From Actinomycetota bacterium (GTDB lineage Bacteria > Actinomycetota > Actinomycetes > Nanopelagicales > Nanopelagicaceae): a DNA stretch of 11,057 bases. Below, piece after piece: positions 7,726-11,057 of this stretch. The position numbers and the translations under genes were made by a program. The stretch spans positions 1 through 11,057 of the forward strand of contig WLMD01000045.1 of the NCBI GenBank assembly GCA_009700405.1, in the 5' to 3' direction. Numbering within the stretch: the stretch's first letter is position 1; the number at the start of each line of letters is the position of its first letter. Below the pieces are notes generated by a model, which was not told the origin of the DNA, made no database searches, and saw nothing but the letters and a program-made list of their open reading frames with translations.

Positions 7726-9033
7726 TTATTTGGATGCCGCAAAGCCTTCAGCAAGCTGTTTGGCAGCTGCTGCAGGCGTAGTTTGTCCGAGAGCTACAGA
7801 TGCATTCAGTTTGTAGAACAGATCACAGACCGGTCCAGGCATGATGTTATCGAAAGGATAAACTTGCAATCTCTTACGTACATCTTGTGCTTGTCCTACC
7901 AATAAAGGGTTAGTAATCACTGATGGATCTGCGTGAGTGTTATTGGAAGGTTCGGTCTGAGTTGTTGCTACGTACATATCCAAAGTACGAGGCTTGACCA
8001 AGTACTTCATGAAAGCAATTGCTTCAGACTTGTGCTTGCTGTAGTTAGTTAGCGCAACAGCAACGTTTGTTCCACCTGCAAGCATTCCAGGGTACTTTGA
8101 ACCAGCAAGAGTTGGAATTGCGAACTCACCTGCATTAGATCCAAGTGCCTTGTAAATAGGGTCATTGTCCCAACCGCCATCAATAATCATCGCTCCCTTG
8201 CCGGATGTGAATCCATTGAGTCGATCGCCTTGTGAAACAGTCGTTGCATCCTCATTAGTTACGCCAGATGTGTAAAGTTTGGCGTACGCGGCGTAAGCCT
8301 GAACAACTTCAGGACTATTGATACTGACATCACCTGTATACATATCGTTGAAGGCGTTTGGACCAAGTAGGCCACCGACAAGTGATGCAATAACCCAAGC
8401 TCCTGTGTAACCCTCTAGGTTTGTTTCCCAGATTGGAGTCTTTACTCCTGCAGTTTTTAGCTTCTTAGCAAGAGCGAGGAAAGCTTCCCAAGTTTTTGGT
8501 GGCGTTCTCATGTCAATCTTATTAGCCGCCATGATTCGCTTGTCATAGAAGACGTAGAAATAGGAACCACCGCCGTATGGCAACGCAAGTAGGGCGCCAT
8601 TAGGTTTGTAATCTGCACGAACGGTTCCAATACCCTTCAGGCGTGAAAGTTCACTTCCTGAGAAATACGAATCCAATGGCTCTAAGAATTGAGCAAAAGA
8701 AAGCGTTGACCCACCAGCGAAACCGATTTTGATGTCAGGTCCGTTTTTCGCGATAGAAGCAGCGCGGAACTGAGTGTCAGCAACGCCTCCATCGAGCTCA
8801 CTGATTTTAATAGTGATATTCGGATGAAGCTTTTCATATGCAACTTTAGCTTTGTAGATAAATGATGTCTTTGTGTCTAAAGCACCATCTGCAAGGTGAC
8901 CCATAAGACCTGGATCCCAAACAGTGAGTGTCACATTTTCAGCGGCGCTTGATGGCGCAGCCATATATGTAACGGCTGGAATAAGTGCAAGACTTACAAC
9001 CAAGCCAATTGCCTTTCTCATTTGCTTATTCAT
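7726..9033 (-). CDS. Extracellular sugar-binding protein of the ABC importer (family 1)
   Basis: This 435-residue protein is a carbohydrate-binding component (SBP family 1) that captures the sugar outside the membrane. Its N-terminus has a positive start (MNKQMRKA), a hydrophobic core to about residue 24 and an A-P-S-S-A-A stretch near 25-30, after which signal peptidase I could cut. Mature sequence begins around ENVTLTVWDPG. No lipobox cysteine is present, which is unusual for a Gram-positive binding protein. Typical strings follow, including the early VWDPG strand, GGSYFYVFYDKR, WEAFLALAKKLK, GAMIIDGGWDND and a C-terminal AAAAKQLAEGFAA helix. The frame stays open up to 9150, but the ATG at 9031-9033 has AGGAGG six bases upstream and starts the signal peptide, so I chose it. 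The gene lies 56 bases after the debranching-like gene and just before the two permeases. The ligand is unknown; an alpha-linked oligosaccharide is inferred from neighbours. Confidence 0.93.
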   Translation of the reverse strand: MNKQMRKAIGLVVSLALIPAVTYMAAPSSAAENVTLTVWDPGLMGHLADGALDTKTSFIYKAKVAYEKLHPNITIKISELDGGVADTQFRAASIAKNGPDIKIGFAGGSTLSFAQFLEPLDSYFSGSELSRLKGIGTVRADYKPNGALLALPYGGGSYFYVFYDKRIMAANKIDMRTPPKTWEAFLALAKKLKTAGVKTPIWETNLEGYTGAWVIASLVGGLLGPNAFNDMYTGDVSINSPEVVQAYAAYAKLYTSGVTNEDATTVSQGDRLNGFTSGKGAMIIDGGWDNDPIYKALGSNAGEFAIPTLAGSKYPGMLAGGTNVAVALTNYSKHKSEAIAFMKYLVKPRTLDMYVATTQTEPSNNTHADPSVITNPLLVGQAQDVRKRLQVYPFDNIMPGPVCDLFYKLNASVALGQTTPAAAAKQLAEGFAASK

Positions 9034-9047
9034 GCCTAGCCTCCTAG
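9034..9047 (-). promoter_or_regulatory. Ribosome binding site of the binding-protein gene, in a small palindrome
   Basis: On the minus strand AGGAGG stands six bases before the ATG at 9033 and decides the start. It lies inside CTAG-GAGG-CTAG, so the core GAGG could be shown in the loop of a 4-bp stem. The stem is short and may have no effect. Confidence 0.7.
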
Positions 9048-9089
9048 TTGTGTTCACTGGTTTTATTGCCATATCGCTTGCCGTGATGT

Positions 9090-10505
9090 TCACCATCTGT
9101 TCCACATTTGCCGATGGTCCTGTGCCCACGCATATGCGGAAACAGTCCATCCTTGAAGCATTTGAGGAGGTTGGCAGACTCGATTAAATCCACTCCCGAA
9201 TCCATCGGCGCTGCCTTCGATATCAATTACTTCCGAAGTGACCCACCCATGGAGAGGCGCATCGCTACGAAGTAATTCTGGGTATCCACCAATCGAATCC
9301 AGCGCAGATACAGTTCTTCCGATCAGTGCTGAAGCTTGCGCGTACAAACCATGACGCAACAAGCCTCGTCCAGCAAACACACCATCCATCGGCCATGCAG
9401 ATCCAGTGTGATATCCACCAGGTCGATAGGAGGGGTGATTGCTGGAAAGCGTTCGTAAGCCCGCAGGTCCAAGAAGCTGCGGATCAGTGAGTGCATCGGC
9501 AATAACCATGCGATAGATCTCCCACTCGGGTCCGTCAAAAATAGACGAGTCCAGAAGTCTGCCTTGATTACTTGCTTGAGAATCTAGTGGGATTTGATTT
9601 CCTTGTGCATTTCTTTCCGTTGCAAGTGCAAAGCGATCCCCAAGCCACATGTGTTCAAGTAGTTTATTTCTTACTTCATGTGCAATTGTTTTCAATTCCT
9701 CCGCCGAAGTTGGCCAATCCAAATAAGGTCGGAGTAACTGAATCTGGGAAGCACCATAGAGTGCATCAAAATTCTCGGAAGCTGTTTCGATTGAAGCTAA
9801 AGAACCATTTCCAGCGAGCACGCCATCAGCGTGCATGTAAGAATCACCAGAATCTTTCCATACTTGGTTCTTGATTCCATTTGGATTAGACCTCTTAGAC
9901 TCCATCAGACCTGAAGGAGTTTCAAGTCGAGCAATAATCCATCTAGTAGCCATAACAGCTCGTTCGGCAAGCGTTTTATTTCCAATTGGCAAATCGAGTA
10001 GCCCTGGTTCTTCTAGCGCTTCCTTGGCTAAAGCTCGAAGCCAGAGCGAGGTTGAATCAATCGATCCAAAATATGGAAAGGACCAACCTTCGGTCTCCAT
10101 AATTTCGCGAGCTCGTTCATCACCGGGATCGCGCACTTCGTGTGCAATGCGTCCAGGCTCCTCTTCGCTTTGATTATTGAAAGCCGAACCTTGTGCTTCT
10201 GCAAGTGCGCAGATAACTCCGCGTCGCAATCCTGGAACACGCGCTCCAAGAAAATCAGCAATGACAAGTGAATCACGTCCAAATAAACAACGGTATAAAT
10301 TCTGCTCACCTAGGCCCCGGTGGTGATCAAAAGCCACCGATGCGTAGGGAATGAGCCACGAGCCTCGATAAGCCAGCAACCATGGAATGGCAGTTTCAAT
10401 AGGTGGTCGAAATCTTGGGTCAAATACTGGGTCACTTGGTGAAAGAATCAGACGGCGAGAGATTACTTTTTCCCCGCCCTTGATATCCGCATCAGACACT
10501 CTCAA
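9090..10505 (-). CDS. Short amylo-alpha-1,6-glucosidase-like (glycogen-debranching-like) protein
   Basis: This 471-residue protein looks like the (alpha/alpha)6-barrel domain of bacterial amylo-alpha-1,6-glucosidase family proteins, which remove alpha-1,6 branches. Family-like strings are FGRDSL at 75-80, PGRIAHEVRDPGDE at 117-130, GWSFPYFGSIDST at 140-152, NQVWKDSGDSYMHADG at 213-228, GGYHTGSAWPMDG at 363-375 and CQPPQMLQGWTVSAYAW at 444-460. It lacks the N-terminal domain that brings related proteins to about 700 residues, so its true substrate may differ from glycogen. No signal peptide is seen. The start is a TTG at 10503-10505 with GGGAGAG eight bases upstream; a GTG two codons later is an alternative, and an in-frame TAA lies 13 codons upstream of the TTG. 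It is the first gene after the LacI-type regulator and the operator repeats, and the binding-protein gene follows 56 bases later. Confidence 0.78.
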   Translation of the reverse strand: MRVSDADIKGGEKVISRRLILSPSDPVFDPRFRPPIETAIPWLLAYRGSWLIPYASVAFDHHRGLGEQNLYRCLFGRDSLVIADFLGARVPGLRRGVICALAEAQGSAFNNQSEEEPGRIAHEVRDPGDERAREIMETEGWSFPYFGSIDSTSLWLRALAKEALEEPGLLDLPIGNKTLAERAVMATRWIIARLETPSGLMESKRSNPNGIKNQVWKDSGDSYMHADGVLAGNGSLASIETASENFDALYGASQIQLLRPYLDWPTSAEELKTIAHEVRNKLLEHMWLGDRFALATERNAQGNQIPLDSQASNQGRLLDSSIFDGPEWEIYRMVIADALTDPQLLGPAGLRTLSSNHPSYRPGGYHTGSAWPMDGVFAGRGLLRHGLYAQASALIGRTVSALDSIGGYPELLRSDAPLHGWVTSEVIDIEGSADGFGSGFNRVCQPPQMLQGWTVSAYAWAQDHRQMWNRW

Positions 10506-10557
10506 ATACCCATCTCTCCCATAGTGGAACAGCTGAAATCTTTACGAGAGCGTATTG

Positions 10558-10576
10558 ATGTAAACGTTTCATTACA
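10558..10576. promoter_or_regulatory. Proximal LacI-type operator candidate (O1)
   Basis: ATGTAAACGTTTCATTACA contains the 8-bp palindrome AAACGTTT with the central CG typical of LacI-family operators. It also contains a wider inverted repeat, TGTAA-N8-TTACA (10559-10576). It lies 52 bases upstream of the debranching-like start and downstream of a lacI-family gene on the same strand, where a repressor would block the operon promoter. Sixteen of its 19 bases recur at 10590-10608. Confidence 0.65.
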
Positions 10577-10589
10577 AGAGCAAAACGCA

Positions 10590-10608
10590 ATGTAAATTTT
10601 TCATTCCA
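10590..10608. promoter_or_regulatory. Distal LacI-type operator candidate (O2)
   Basis: ATGTAAATTTTTCATTCCA repeats O1 with three changes, two of them at the central CG (to TT). The repeats are in the same orientation and offset by 32 bases, close to three helical turns, so two bound dimers would face the same side. On the minus strand, TTTACA (10596-10591) resembles a -35 box and TGTAAT (10576-10571) a -10 box, but the 14-base spacer is short. The promoter itself is therefore unsettled. Confidence 0.55.
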
Positions 10609-10614
10609 TACCTA

Positions 10615-11057
10615 CTAGAGAGCGGTATTTCGGATCACCAATTCTGGTGACAACTCCTCCCTCTTTAGCTCCTCAGAATTACTGCGTAATAATTCAATCG
10701 CCCGACGTCCACTGGCTTCAAAATGTCGACGAACAGCGGTGATTTCCATCTTTGCTGCCACGTCCGTATCCCCATATGAAATTAATGAGATTTGCTCTGG
10801 AATCTTCAGGCCAAGATTCGCACAGAGCTTAATGACATCAAGGGCCAACTCATCTGATGCGGCAAAAACTGCATTTGGTTGCGGATTGCGTAGGAGTTCA
10901 TCCTGAATTTTGGAGACATAATCCGAGAGAGTGACATCAACTTGTAGCTCAGCCGTAATCGAATTCTTCGTACGGTCCAAAGCATCTCGGAAGGATTTCA
11001 GACGCAAGGCCGTAGACCTCTGGGATTTCTGCGAGCGATCTCCAACAAAAAGAATTC
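10615..11057 (-). CDS. LacI-family transcriptional regulator, N-terminus beyond the window
   Basis: The frame is open through the right edge, so this is the C-terminal part (about 147 residues) of a sugar-responsive repressor of the LacI/GalR family. The visible part belongs to the periplasmic-binding-protein-like effector domain. It shows a strand ILFVGD at the very edge, then an R-S-T-A-L-R-L-K-S-F helix, the family string AVFAASDELALDVIKLC, LGLKIPEQISLISYGD, and a final ELVIRNTAL resembling the usual LVxRxST end. A TTG at 11007 is internal and is not a real start. The DNA-binding helix-turn-helix is outside the window. It lies upstream of and on the same strand as the transport operon, with two operator-like repeats in the 109-base gap, so control of this operon (and perhaps the GH125-GH13 pair) by an imported sugar is inferred. 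Confidence 0.9.
   Translation of the reverse strand, partial: ILFVGDRSQKSQRSTALRLKSFRDALDRTKNSITAELQVDVTLSDYVSKIQDELLRNPQPNAVFAASDELALDVIKLCANLGLKIPEQISLISYGDTDVAAKMEITAVRRHFEASGRRAIELLRSNSEELKREELSPELVIRNTAL

Noticed and set aside
9034..9150. A longer N-terminus for the binding protein starting at 9150
   Set aside because: It would put 39 hydrophilic residues before the signal peptide and overlap the end of the debranching-like gene, while the ATG at 9033 has an ideal AGGAGG.
10506..10533. An upstream extension of the debranching-like protein (from a CTG near 10533)
   Set aside because: The frame is open for only 13 codons after a TAA, CTG starts are rare and no ribosome binding site precedes it, whereas the TTG at 10505 has GGGAGAG.
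10615..11007. A complete 130-residue gene starting at the TTG at 11007
   Set aside because: The frame continues upstream to the window edge with LacI effector-domain sequence (ILFVGD), so the TTG is internal.

Overview
The window looks like accessory carbon-metabolism DNA from a moderate-GC actinobacterium. A freshwater planktonic lineage of the acI / Nanopelagicales type is my best guess. That rests on the heliorhodopsin gene at the left edge, Gram-positive style ribosome binding sites, several GTG/TTG starts, very tight gene packing and a sugar ABC operon without its own ATPase. The taxonomic call is an inference; there is no rRNA or marker gene here.

Layout. Positions 2-700 (+) hold the C-terminal nine-tenths of a heliorhodopsin. 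It meets, stop codon to stop codon, a DinB/YfiT-like four-helix metal-binding protein at 701-1168 (-). A 168-base gap follows, with a plausible promoter for the next (+) genes. Positions 1337-4200 (+) hold two glycosidases overlapping by ATGA: a GH125 exo-alpha-1,6-mannosidase and a GH13 alpha-glucosidase. From 4209 to the right edge everything is on the minus strand. Read in the direction of transcription, the order is a LacI-family regulator (partial, 10615-11057), two tandem operator-like repeats (10558-10608), a short amylo-alpha-1,6-glucosidase-like protein (9090-10505), a sugar-binding protein (7726-9033), two MalF/MalG-type permeases (6792-7721 and 5957-6787) and a GH36 alpha-galactosidase-like enzyme (4209-5960).

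How it fits together. The binding protein and two permeases should import an oligosaccharide, energised by an ATPase encoded elsewhere (MsiK-like, inferred). None of the four glycosidases has a visible signal peptide, so they should act in the cytoplasm on imported alpha-linked sugars. Their families suggest alpha-mannosyl, alpha-glucosyl and alpha-galactosyl linkages. The LacI protein probably represses the operon through the two repeats, whose spacing of 32 bp is about three helical turns.

The most striking non-coding signals are two. One is a 16-bp GAAA-capped hairpin, 20 nt after the binding-protein stop, that pairs fully only in the transcribed (minus) strand. The other is the pair of operator-like repeats. 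No tRNA, rRNA, CRISPR array, transposase or integrase was seen, and no gene-free stretch exceeds about 170 bases.
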